A stretch of 64,000 bases of DNA from Rhodopseudomonas boonkerdii. GTDB taxonomy: Bacteria > Pseudomonadota > Alphaproteobacteria > Rhizobiales > Xanthobacteraceae. The stretch lies in assembly GCF_021184025.1 (NCBI RefSeq), contig NZ_CP036537.1, forward strand, positions 744,001 to 808,000, written 5' to 3'. Shown here piece after piece: positions 56,400 to 64,000 of this stretch. The notes below the pieces were generated by a model that ran no database searches, had not been told where the DNA came from, and saw only the letters and a list, made by a program, of their open reading frames with translations. The translations under genes were made by a program, and so were the position numbers. Position 1 is the stretch's first letter. Each line of letters starts with the position of its first letter.

Positions 56400-57246
56400 C
56401 CGGTAAGGGAAGCAATTAACGGCTTCGGGAGAGGTGCAAGGGAAGTGATGCAGTCGATCTGACCCACGTATCAGGACAGACCGTTCGCGAGATTGCGCAT
56501 CATGGCGCGCTTTCTTGAAAGGGACCTGATACGCCGGACTCATTCAGGGCCCGCGGCCGTATGCGCCGTCTTTGAGAGGCCGGACATATGGTAGCACCTG
56601 ATCGAAACTGCACTTATGCTTCCTTTTTCTTCTTCCCCCGGAGGGGGCGTCCACATATGTCTCGCGAGGAATGGGCTTTAGCCCAGGGGAAGAAAGTCGC
56701 AAGACTGGCGTTGCGTCTCAGACGGTCGAGGCGCAGCCGGTCTTCGGCCAGATCAAGCCATCAAAGAGGCGAGGTGTTCGCGTGCTGAACAACATTGAGA
56801 GGAGACGTGACTGGCATCGGTCGTACGATACGAGAGGTGGCTTGTTTTCAGGGGGAAGAGAGAGAACATGCAGTAAAGTGGGCGGATCACTCGCTGAACA
56901 TGAGCGCCTGCGAGCTGGCTCCGATCCAGCACAAAGCGCGCAGAAGCGATAGTCATGGTTACGAAGTGCTGCGAGGAAGGCCCAACTATCGGATCGACCT
57001 GATGTCACCGCGCGTAACGTTCGAAGCAATCGATACGGAGGCGAAGGTTGCAGGCTGCTCTGGTCGTGGCCGCGAGCGCAATCGAAGACGCGTTCAAGCC
57101 CGATCGGGTCTCGACAGGCGCCTTTCAATGGAGACAGCACTTGGCAATCGCACAGAGGCTTCAATGCAGGCCGTACGGATACAGACGGAGGTCGCGTATG
57201 ACGGCGATAGTCGGAAGGGTTAAAAAAGCGCCTGATCTTTTGAAGC
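56400..57246. other. Region without intact genes, remnants of a transposase
   Basis: About 850 bases after the IS110 gene. The first about 180 bases probably belong to that element. A short plus-strand piece near 56735-56765 reads AQPVFGQIKPSKRRG, resembling the end of an IS1182-type transposase. The remaining open frames overlap one another and lack known domains. Confidence 0.45.
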
Positions 57247-57267
57247 GTGCTCGCAGTAGCGAGCACG
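57246..57267 (-). terminator. Candidate terminator hairpin after the DUF2493 gene
   Basis: A perfect 9-bp stem CGTGCTCGC/GCGAGCACG with an AGTA loop, 29 bases past the stop codon on the minus strand; no immediate T-run, so only tentative. Confidence 0.4.
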
Positions 57268-57295
57268 TCATGAGGCGCTAGACGCGATCGCGGCG

Positions 57296-58231
57296 CTATG
57301 CGCCGCTGTCGCCAAATTTCCAGACCGGGATTCCCATCCGCCTCGCCTTGTCGGCGAGATTTTCCTGAATTCCCGTTCCCGGGAACACGATGACGCCGAT
57401 TGGCATCATCGTCAGCATGAGATCGTTGCGCTTGAATGGTGCCGACTTGGCGTGCTTCGACCAATCCGGCTTGAATGCGACTTGCGGAACCTTGCGGTTC
57501 GTCGCCCACTTGGCTGCAATCAGCTCGGCGCCCTTCGGTGAGCCTCCATGCAACAGAACCATGTCGCTGTGCTTGGCGTGAACCTTGTCGAGGCGATCCC
57601 AGATCAGATGATGGTCATCGAAGTCGAGGCCTCCGGTCAGTGCGACCTTGGGTCCGACCGGAACAAGCACCTCAGTCTCGGCGCGACGCTTTGCGGCGAG
57701 AAAGTCTCTGGAGTCGATCACCGCGGAGGTGACCGAGCGATGGTCAATGAGTGACCCGGATCGCGGGCGCCACAGCGAACCAGTGTGGATTTCGAATTGT
57801 GCGATGGCCTGTTCGCGGAACAGCTCCATGCAATTGCGGCGTTCGATCAGGGAAAGCCCTTCCGTGATGAGCCGCTCGAGTTCGACCGACCGCACTTCGG
57901 AGCCATCCTGCTCGTGTTGACTTGCGCGCTGTACCTGCTCATTGCTGTCGAGCTGGCGCTCGATCCGGTTGACGGCTCGATGGAACAGATTGACCGTCGA
58001 CCAGAGCAGGTCTTCCAAGTCCGGCTCCATGCGGCTGTCACTCAGGGTGGCCACGAAGGCATCGAAGATGTCGGCGACAGCGCCGGCGATCGACTTGGCT
58101 TCGGGAAGGGGCCTCGGATCGGGTTCGTCGGTGAATGGTCGGTAACCGTAGAGTTGCAGTTCGGTCAGAACGTGGTGAAGCTGGGATGAACCATGCTGCG
58201 ATTCAAATTCGGTGTCGTCACGATCGGTCAT
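57296..58231 (-). CDS. DUF2493 (SLOG/YspA-like) protein
   Basis: The 311-residue protein has a C-terminal DUF2493 domain: KVALTGGLDFDDHHLIWDRL, VLLHGGSPKGAELIAAKWAT, FKPDWSKHAKSAPFKRNDLM and VIVFPGTGIQENLADKARR. This Rossmann-like SLOG fold binds nucleotide-like ligands. A long helical N-terminal part (about 1-185) is typical of the rhizobial plasmid/ICE version. Role in the element is unknown. Confidence 0.85.
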   Translation of the reverse strand: MTDRDDTEFESQHGSSQLHHVLTELQLYGYRPFTDEPDPRPLPEAKSIAGAVADIFDAFVATLSDSRMEPDLEDLLWSTVNLFHRAVNRIERQLDSNEQVQRASQHEQDGSEVRSVELERLITEGLSLIERRNCMELFREQAIAQFEIHTGSLWRPRSGSLIDHRSVTSAVIDSRDFLAAKRRAETEVLVPVGPKVALTGGLDFDDHHLIWDRLDKVHAKHSDMVLLHGGSPKGAELIAAKWATNRKVPQVAFKPDWSKHAKSAPFKRNDLMLTMMPIGVIVFPGTGIQENLADKARRMGIPVWKFGDSGA

Positions 58232-58568
58232 GGGACGATGCCCTCCGTGGATCGGCCGCGACCATCGCGGCCTTCGTGGCGATCACTCAGGCGGCGGGCG
58301 GGCCGGACCAGAACCCGGAGCAACGCGGAGGGCCGAAGCGACAGCGGAGGATGGCTGGGCGCGGCTATTTTGCTTCGCGATGCAAAGGCGGGATGGACTG
58401 ATCGATGGATTTAGGCGGAGACGGCCGCCGGCGGAAAATAGTCGCGCCCTGCCATTGCCGGTCCGGCCCGCCTGCCGTCCGATCGCCCTCTAGAAGGCCG
58501 GGCGCGGCCCTCTCACGACGTGGCCTCACCTAGATCGGTTGTCGACGCTGATGGCGAGGCGCAGGCAC
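58232..58568. other. Leader region upstream of the DUF2493 gene, partly repeated at 55163
   Basis: No gene seen. The block CCGCGACCATCGCGGCCTTC...TGGCGATCAC and GGCCGAAGCGACAGCGGAGGA also occurs, with small changes, upstream of the DUF736 pseudogene (55170-55262). It is likely a shared regulatory or RNA leader. Confidence 0.5.
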
Positions 58569-59615
58569 TCATGCCGTGATCGCGAACGCCGACGGCGAGA
58601 ATCGGACGACATCCGCAGGCGCAAGCTGAATGCGAAGAGCTGCCCGGAGCTCATTGACGCCGAAGGTGCGCAGATCCTCGTTGAAGTCGTCGAGCCTGGG
58701 CGATAGTGGGATCGCCTCGATACCGGCTGCTCTGGCACGCTGTGCCAGTGCGGATGTGACCGCCTCTCCGGCCGCATCGGCATCACGGGCGATATAGAGC
58801 CGGCTTAGGCTCGGAGACAGTTGCATGGCGGCGAGATGGTTGGCCGATAGCGCTGATGCCATGGGCAAGCTCGGGAGCGCAAAGCGCAGGGAGAGCATAG
58901 TCTCGATGCCTTCGCCTGCAGCGAGCACGTCATGGGTGATGCCGAATCGAACAGCGTTGCCAAGCAAGAGGCCCATCGCGCGGCGTGGCGTGTCGATCGG
59001 CGCCTTGCTCCGACCCGAGCGATCGAGCCAAGTGCGGTGAATACCAGTGACGGTGCCGTCAAGCGTGGTGACAGCGGCAATCAGGGCCGGCCATGTCTCC
59101 ATCGGCAGGTGTTGATTCGGCCTATAGAAGCAGCGCGGGTGGAAGCGAAGGCTCGCGGTCTCATGCAAGCCCAAAATGCCCCGCGTCCGAAGGTATGTTT
59201 CTGCAAGCGTGCCAGAAATGGGCATGGACATGGCAAACAGGCGCCGAGCCGATTCAGGCGAGCCCATGGGAACGCGTCGGATCGACGATGTGGATCCCGT
59301 CTCAATCTGCGGCAGGCTGAGAAAACGCCGCGCCTCGGCAAGAACATCGCGGAATTCAACAAAGCCGCAGCTTTCCCTGATGATATCGAGCAGATCGCCG
59401 TGTTCAGCGGTCGCGGCATCCGTCCACTTGCCGGCCGCTCCCTTGCCCCCATGACGTGAGCACAGCCGAACGAACATGGACCGGCCGCGCGTGTTGTGAA
59501 CATCACCGACAACCCAATAGCGGCCAACGCGCCGGCCATTGGAAAGATAGCGCCGGCAGACGAGTTCGGCCCGCTCGGCCAGCCGGCGGGCGAGATCGGA
59601 TGCTTGGGTTGACAT
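58569..59615 (-). CDS. Toprim-domain protein (plasmid/ICE primase-like)
   Basis: The 348-residue protein has an N-terminal zinc-ribbon-less primase-like part (CRRYLSNGRRVGRYWVVGDV, RSMFVRLCSRHGGKGAAGKW) and a C-terminal Toprim domain (VLAAGEGIETMLSLRFALP with the catalytic Glu, then LYIARDADAAGEAVTSALA with the DxD). These occur next to ParB and DUF932 genes on rhizobial plasmids and integrative elements. It may prime transferred DNA, but primase activity is not shown. The ATG at 59615 opens the conserved start. Confidence 0.88.
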   Translation of the reverse strand: MSTQASDLARRLAERAELVCRRYLSNGRRVGRYWVVGDVHNTRGRSMFVRLCSRHGGKGAAGKWTDAATAEHGDLLDIIRESCGFVEFRDVLAEARRFLSLPQIETGSTSSIRRVPMGSPESARRLFAMSMPISGTLAETYLRTRGILGLHETASLRFHPRCFYRPNQHLPMETWPALIAAVTTLDGTVTGIHRTWLDRSGRSKAPIDTPRRAMGLLLGNAVRFGITHDVLAAGEGIETMLSLRFALPSLPMASALSANHLAAMQLSPSLSRLYIARDADAAGEAVTSALAQRARAAGIEAIPLSPRLDDFNEDLRTFGVNELRAALRIQLAPADVVRFSPSAFAITA

Positions 59616-59769
59616 AACTGATCCCCACCAAAAAGATGGCCCGCCGCTGACGGCAGGCCTTCGAAATCGGTGCTTGTGCTGACTTATTCGGCCGCGACCA
59701 GCGGCTCGTCGGGGAGAGTTACATCTTCGCGCGGATGCTCTGCATCTGGCATGGCCGCTTCGCATTTGC

Positions 59770-61806
59770 TCACTGGCGCGTCCTCCCCCGAAGCGGCGGG
59801 GAAATCGGGCCAGATTCAGGCGAAGATGATGTCGCGCTGGAGGGGCGACCAGGCGTGCGCAGCGGCTCCGGAAGCCAACCCGAGCCAGTAAGGAGTTCTT
59901 CCGCCCTCTCCGCCATCTCGCCCTTCTTCAGGTGCTCAATGAGTTGAGCCGCGGTCTCTCCCTTGACTTCTCGGACGGCTTGCAAGATGCGCGCCTTGGT
60001 GACCCGCCCGAAATAGTTGTCGACGGTCGGCGACCAGCCGGCGGCGGCAATATCGAGCCCGATGGCCTCAGCGAGGCGGTCGGCGTGGTCCAGCGCACGC
60101 GGGCGCCGATTCGAGGGCTCGTACACCGCATTGACGCTCAGCGCGATGCAATGTGCGAACAGGGCATCGCGGCTGTCCCGATCGAAGCTCGTGAGCGCGT
60201 CCCAGAGCTCGGCCGATTCACGCGGCAACTGCGCCGACCACTGCCGGTGCCTCTGGTCGACGGCTTTGGCGATCGTGGCATCGCCGAGGCCTGGCGCCTG
60301 GCTGCCGAAGACGACGCTCTTCGCATCCACGTCGAGGCAGGACTCGGGCGTGTAGCGGTAGAAGAGCTTCAGGCAAAGCGCGTGCAGTGCCGCCAGGAAC
60401 GCAACGTCCGGGTCCCCTGCGAGCGCGTCGCGCAAGGCCAGAGTGCGGTACGCTGTGAGTTCGGTCATCAACCGGTCAGGGATCGGCTTGATGCCTTCCT
60501 CCTGATCGGGCGCCTCGGTATTTGCCGAGGTGCATGTCTGCCCTTCGGTCGTATCTCCGGAGGCAGAGGTTGCCGCTGGGGTGGCACTCTGCTCGGCCTC
60601 AGCTTCTCCCTCCGCCTGCGGAATTGCCGGCTCATCCTCGGGACGGACATAGCCGCGCTCGACCCGAAGCGCGCCAGACGCGTCGATGCTGACGAAGGCA
60701 CCCGCGCGCGCGATTTCGTCAGGATCGTACTGGACGGGCCGCTCATCGAGTTCGTCAAGGGCCGTCTCGATCTCGCCAAGGCGCTGATCGCCCCCTTCAG
60801 GAAGGACGTCGATCTCGGAATGGTCCTGCTCGAGACGCTCATACTCGGCGTGCAGCGCTTCAGCCGCCGCAACCTCCTCGTCGGTCATCGCAACGGCCTC
60901 GCCGGCGATGCGGCGTAGACCATAGATGTGGCCGTAAGGAAAATCGACGGCAACCTCGACCCATTTCCAGCCTTCGGAGCGGATGTTGCCCGCCTCACGC
61001 TCCAGCTTCTCATCGACGAGCCTGTCGAGCAGCATCGGCTCTTGCAGCCAACCGCCGTCATCCTGCTGAAAAAGATCGCGGATGATGTCGCCGCCTGCGG
61101 TCTCATAGGCCTCGATTCCGACGAACTGGGCGCGCTTGTCGGAGGCGCGCACGGCGCCTTCGGTCAGCAGACGCCGGATGTAATACGGCTCCTTGTTGTG
61201 CGAACGCTGCACCGCCTGCCATACCTGCTGCTGGCGCTCGTGGTCCGGATTGACCGCAAACGCCATCAATTGGTCGAGGCTCATGCCGTCTTCGGCATAG
61301 ACGTCGAGCAGCGCTGGCGAGACGGCGGCGAGCCGGAGCCGTTGCTTGACCACCGACACGCTTACGAAGAAAGCGGCTGCAACCTCCTCCTCGGTCCTCC
61401 CCTTCTCGACGAGATCGCGGAAGGCGCGGAACTGATCGAGGGGCTCAAGTGGGACCCGCTGGATGTTCTCGGCGAGCGAATCCTCCTCGGCGAGGCCATC
61501 GGTCCGGATGACGCAGGGAACCGGCGCGTTGCGCGAGAGCAGCTTCTGCTTGACCAGCAGTTCGAGCGCGCGATAGCGCCGCCCACCGGCCGGGATTTCG
61601 AACATGCCGGTTTCGGCGCCGCCATCGTCGAGAACCGGCCGGACGGTGAGGCTCTGGAGCAGCGTGCGCCGAGCGATGTCTTGCGCAAGCTCCTCGATCG
61701 AGACGCCCGCTTTGATACGTCGGACATTGGACTGGCTCAGCACCAGCCGGTTGAAGGGGATATCCCTGGACTGACTGAGGGTGATCTTGCGAACGGATTT
61801 TGCCAT
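59770..61806 (-). CDS. ParB/RepB/Spo0J-family protein
   Basis: The 678-residue protein begins with a ParB N-terminal domain (IPFNRLVLSQSNVRRIKAGV, IPAGGRRYRALELLVKQK, EEDSLAENIQRVPLEPLDQF) and a helix-turn-helix (EEEVAAAFFVSVSVVKQRLR). An acidic linker is at about 385-440 and a helical C-terminal half follows. This large ParB form is common on rhizobial plasmids and ICEs without an adjacent parA, where it may act as a regulator or nuclease instead of a partition protein. Its start has a hairpin leader shared with the DUF932 gene. Confidence 0.88.
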   Translation of the reverse strand: MAKSVRKITLSQSRDIPFNRLVLSQSNVRRIKAGVSIEELAQDIARRTLLQSLTVRPVLDDGGAETGMFEIPAGGRRYRALELLVKQKLLSRNAPVPCVIRTDGLAEEDSLAENIQRVPLEPLDQFRAFRDLVEKGRTEEEVAAAFFVSVSVVKQRLRLAAVSPALLDVYAEDGMSLDQLMAFAVNPDHERQQQVWQAVQRSHNKEPYYIRRLLTEGAVRASDKRAQFVGIEAYETAGGDIIRDLFQQDDGGWLQEPMLLDRLVDEKLEREAGNIRSEGWKWVEVAVDFPYGHIYGLRRIAGEAVAMTDEEVAAAEALHAEYERLEQDHSEIDVLPEGGDQRLGEIETALDELDERPVQYDPDEIARAGAFVSIDASGALRVERGYVRPEDEPAIPQAEGEAEAEQSATPAATSASGDTTEGQTCTSANTEAPDQEEGIKPIPDRLMTELTAYRTLALRDALAGDPDVAFLAALHALCLKLFYRYTPESCLDVDAKSVVFGSQAPGLGDATIAKAVDQRHRQWSAQLPRESAELWDALTSFDRDSRDALFAHCIALSVNAVYEPSNRRPRALDHADRLAEAIGLDIAAAGWSPTVDNYFGRVTKARILQAVREVKGETAAQLIEHLKKGEMAERAEELLTGSGWLPEPLRTPGRPSSATSSSPESGPISPPLRGRTRQ

Positions 61807-61820
61807 TGACGTTTCTCCTC

Positions 61821-61859
61821 GACGGGCGGTCAAGAACCTCTCTCGACCTTCTGCCCGTC
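61821..61859 (-). promoter_or_regulatory. Inverted-repeat leader before the ParB gene
   Basis: GACGGGC at 61821-61827 and GCCCGTC at 61853-61859 are exact inverted copies around a centre with ACCTCTCTCGACCTT. It ends 14 bases before the ParB ATG, just 5' of the AGGAG ribosome site. The same design occurs before the DUF932 gene. Confidence 0.6.
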
Positions 61860-61962
61860 ACGAAGCGAAGCGCCGCCCTCTAACTCTGAAGGGCGGCGCC
61901 AGCCGGAGAAACCGAGAGCCGAGGCTCATCACACGCGCACCACTGGGGCGGCGCGATCGGTC

Positions 61963-63159
61963 TTAGTTAGCACGATCGAGCAACTTCTTGGCCTTCGCCT
62001 CGAGGTCCAACCGGCCGTCCTGGTGCGGCTTGTCGCGTGCCACCGCGGTGATGCCTTGCACGAAGTCGAAGACACTCTCGGGTTTGCGGCCTTCCTCGGC
62101 AAGCACCGTCTCAATGATCTTCGCCGTCTCCGACTTGCCAAACCCCCGCTTACGAAGAAACTCGGTGCGCTCCTCATCCGTGCGCGCAACAATCCGCTCT
62201 CGCGCCGCCCTGATGCCATTGACGAAGGGTGTCGGCGAGGAGTTGGCGAAGCGAGCGAGCGCCGGCGCAGCCTCGTGGGCGAAGCGGGTAGCCGCGAATT
62301 TGGAGTGACGGATGGTGATCTCCTCGAAATCTTCCACACCCCAAAGATTGCGATTCTGGCACACGGCGCGAAGGTAGAAGCTTGCGATCCCAAGCGTCTT
62401 GGCACCGACCTCAGAATTCCAGCAATAGAAGCCGCGGAAGTAGAGGTCGGGCGAGCCGTCAGGCAGCTTGCCCGCCTCGATGGGGTTGAAGTCGTCGACC
62501 AGGAACAGGAACACGTCCCGGTCGGAGGCGTAGAGGGTGGTGGTCGCTTTCGTGATGTCAACTCGCGGATTGTAGATGCCGGTCGACCAGTCGAGCACGC
62601 CGGGGACCTTCCAACGCGTGTCGCCGGTGCCGTTCCCGGCAATTCGCTGCACGGCGGCCACAAGCTCTTGGTCAAAGATGCGGCCGTAATCTGGGCTTGT
62701 GACCGCCCGTAGTTCAACGCGGCCCTCCTCGACTTCGAGCGTCTTGATCAGCTCTGCTCGATTCGAGGTCAGTCCGTATTGCAAGTTGATGGCCGCGAGT
62801 GGCGCCGGAAGCTGCCGCAAATACGCGGATGGCGCGCCCACCATCGTTGCGAGCTGACCGAAGCTCCAATGGGTTGGCGACAAAGGTGCGCTCTCGCCCG
62901 GCAACATGAGCGTCAGCCGCTCCGCGTTATCGCGATTGGCTTCCACCCGGATCGCCTCGCTTTCGACTGTCCGGGTCCGGCTTCGCTCGGCGCGGCCCTG
63001 AACGGCGGCGTGAAGCTCGGTGAGCGACAAGTACCGCTCGTCCGCCGGCCGGGAGAACCATTCCGAGGAGACGCGACCGACGCGCTCACCGCGGCTCACA
63101 TCCACCTTATAACCGCCATGCTCATCGCGAGCGGCGTGCAGGACATTCAGTTGCGTCAT
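61963..63159 (-). CDS. DUF932 family protein
   Basis: The 398-residue protein matches DUF932: THWSFGQLATMVGAPSAYLR, LRAVTSPDYGRIFDQELVAA, RDVFLFLVDDFNPIEAG, FYCWNSEVGAKTLGIASFYL and RNLWGVEDFEEITIRHSKFA. DUF932 proteins are found on plasmids, ICEs and phages, with unknown role. It lies upstream of ParB and Toprim genes in the same direction. The ATG at 63159 has GGAG upstream. Confidence 0.9.
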   Translation of the reverse strand: MTQLNVLHAARDEHGGYKVDVSRGERVGRVSSEWFSRPADERYLSLTELHAAVQGRAERSRTRTVESEAIRVEANRDNAERLTLMLPGESAPLSPTHWSFGQLATMVGAPSAYLRQLPAPLAAINLQYGLTSNRAELIKTLEVEEGRVELRAVTSPDYGRIFDQELVAAVQRIAGNGTGDTRWKVPGVLDWSTGIYNPRVDITKATTTLYASDRDVFLFLVDDFNPIEAGKLPDGSPDLYFRGFYCWNSEVGAKTLGIASFYLRAVCQNRNLWGVEDFEEITIRHSKFAATRFAHEAAPALARFANSSPTPFVNGIRAARERIVARTDEERTEFLRKRGFGKSETAKIIETVLAEEGRKPESVFDFVQGITAVARDKPHQDGRLDLEAKAKKLLDRAN

Positions 63160-63172
63160 GGGATATCTCCAC

Positions 63173-63210
63173 GACGGGCGCCGCGAGACTCTCTCGGCTG
63201 TCAACCCGTC
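63173..63210 (-). promoter_or_regulatory. Inverted-repeat leader before the DUF932 gene
   Basis: GACGGGC at 63173 pairs with CCCGTC at 63205-63210 around a centre with GACTCTCTCGGCTG. Spacing to the start codon (14 bases) and central CTCTCTCG match the leader before the ParB gene. Confidence 0.6.
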
Positions 63211-63411
63211 ACAGAAATTCCGGCCATACTCTGACTCTGAAATGACTGAATTTTGATAGGATATGCGCGATCGAACTTTGGCTCGAATGAGTGCATTCTC
63301 CTACGGAAGCAGGCGGACCAGGGTCGCTGGCGCTCCGAATGCCTCCATAGCGATGGACCCTATGACCCCGATGCCCGAGGTACATAGTGAAACGGATCAT
63401 AGCCCGCCTTG

Positions 63412-64000
63412 TTAAGTGATCGGCAAAAGAGGACGAACTCTCGCTTCGATAGCATCTTGAACCTTGGCTTGATTGCGCATGATCAAGTGAGGCAAGTTCG
63501 AACCAGATTGCCGAGCGAGCGCCGGCGTTAGCGCGGCGTGCGGCTGATCGATGCGTAGGATCGGACTCCACCTGCTCAGGCATCGTTCCACCAGCTCGTC
63601 GACGATATCGTTTCTCACTTCAAAGAGATCCTCCCATGCCGAGATCACAAGCGTACTGTCGCCGGCCCTCTTCAAGAATTTCGTTAGTTGCGGACGTCGG
63701 ACATCGTCGGTCTCCAATAAGACTCTTGAGACGCAAGGTGACCACTGAGCCCCTCGAGGCTGACGCAAGAACGGCGAAAACCATTTTGGGTCTGCCGTCT
63801 CAACAACGCTGAAAAATGCTTCAATCGCCCCGATGTGCCTGCCGTTGTCCTCGGCATCCCGCTTGTGGCGTACGGACTCTCTTCCCCTTGCCTTTACGTA
63901 GCCGATAAAGGGTACAGCAATTCCCACAACTGCCTCATCTCTGATTGATGACGTTTGCGCCGGCGCCGCCGCGGAGCACCAGCCCAGAGAAGGCATTAGC
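63412..64000 (-). CDS. Hypothetical protein, 5' end outside window
   Basis: The frame is open to the right edge, so the N-terminus is missing or at 63996. The visible 194 residues include GIAVPFIGYVKARGRESVRH and FLKRAGDSTLVISAWEDLFE, with no motif I recognise. It is separated from the DUF932 gene by 250 bases, so it may belong to another module. Confidence 0.5.
   Translation of the reverse strand, partial: LMPSLGWCSAAAPAQTSSIRDEAVVGIAVPFIGYVKARGRESVRHKRDAEDNGRHIGAIEAFFSVVETADPKWFSPFLRQPRGAQWSPCVSRVLLETDDVRRPQLTKFLKRAGDSTLVISAWEDLFEVRNDIVDELVERCLSRWSPILRIDQPHAALTPALARQSGSNLPHLIMRNQAKVQDAIEARVRPLLPIT

Noticed and set aside
55152..56543. 463-codon minus-strand frame over the IS110 region
   Set aside because: Complement of the intact IS110 transposase; no recognisable domain.
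56718..57509. 263-codon minus-strand frame between IS110 and DUF2493
   Set aside because: Overlaps the end of the DUF2493 gene in another frame and the composition is not protein-like; I treat it as non-coding.
57296..63159. Complete conjugative element
   Set aside because: Backbone genes (DUF2493, Toprim, ParB, DUF932) are present, but no relaxase, type IV secretion or coupling protein gene is in the window, so transfer ability cannot be claimed.
1..64000. CRISPR array
   Set aside because: No series of regularly spaced short direct repeats was seen. The repeats present are palindromic intergenic elements or IS sequences.

Overview
The window looks like chromosome of an alphaproteobacterium of the Bradyrhizobium/Rhodopseudomonas/Tardiphaga group (Nitrobacteraceae). 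It is GC-rich, hemA encodes the glycine-type 5-aminolevulinate synthase of alphaproteobacteria, there are DUF6894, DUF2948 and UPF0262 proteins and an Omp31-like porin, and the gaps between genes hold many long palindromic repeats. Genus assignment is inference; no rRNA gene is present.

Bases 1-28,820 are ordinary core chromosome. They hold the end of a 2-hydroxychromene-2-carboxylate isomerase gene, small secreted and cytosolic proteins, a YjbQ-type protein, an MFS metabolite transporter, a NarL-type response regulator facing a 1172-residue transporter-fused hybrid histidine kinase, a hexapeptide acyltransferase, a GlpM-like protein, hemA, an MBL-fold hydrolase, bioB, a chemoreceptor, a porin, a divergent LysR/MFS pair, tRNA-Thr(GGT), a cNMP-domain flavoprotein with a UBP zinc-finger gene, murA, a DUF2948 gene, hisD-UPF0262-LMW phosphatase, maf-yacG and tRNA-Phe(GAA).

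A genomic island starts at the 3' end of tRNA-Phe and runs past the window's right edge. It opens with two tandem tyrosine integrase genes, the second broken by one in-frame stop. Next is a defence block. A CBASS locus (32.2-37.6 kb) has a divergent CapH/CapP-like repressor-protease pair, a DUF2188 protein, a CD-NTase with a C-terminal domain resembling AGS-C, a 2TM-SAVED effector (Cap14 type) and a 328-residue protein of unknown role. A convergent uncharacterised gene follows, then a three-gene TerB/ATPase/helicase operon matching Shango (38.9-44.9 kb). Two exported proteins, a GYF_2 membrane protein, an XRE regulator, an extra RNase HII and a metallophosphatase come after.

From about 49.8 kb the island becomes a decayed mobile backbone. 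A DUF2958 gene is cut by an IS3-family element. Transposase pieces are fused to a histidine-kinase remnant, which is joined to a frameshifted DNA methyltransferase. A frameshifted DUF736 gene and an IS110-family element follow. The rightmost part (57.3-63.2 kb) is an intact set of genes typical of rhizobial plasmids and integrative elements: DUF2493, Toprim, ParB and DUF932. No relaxase, conjugation gene or clean right att site is visible.

The strongest findings are the CBASS locus with its predicted CapH operator and an unassigned DUF2188 gene four bases before the CD-NTase, the neighbouring Shango operon, and matching hairpin leaders before the ParB and DUF932 genes.
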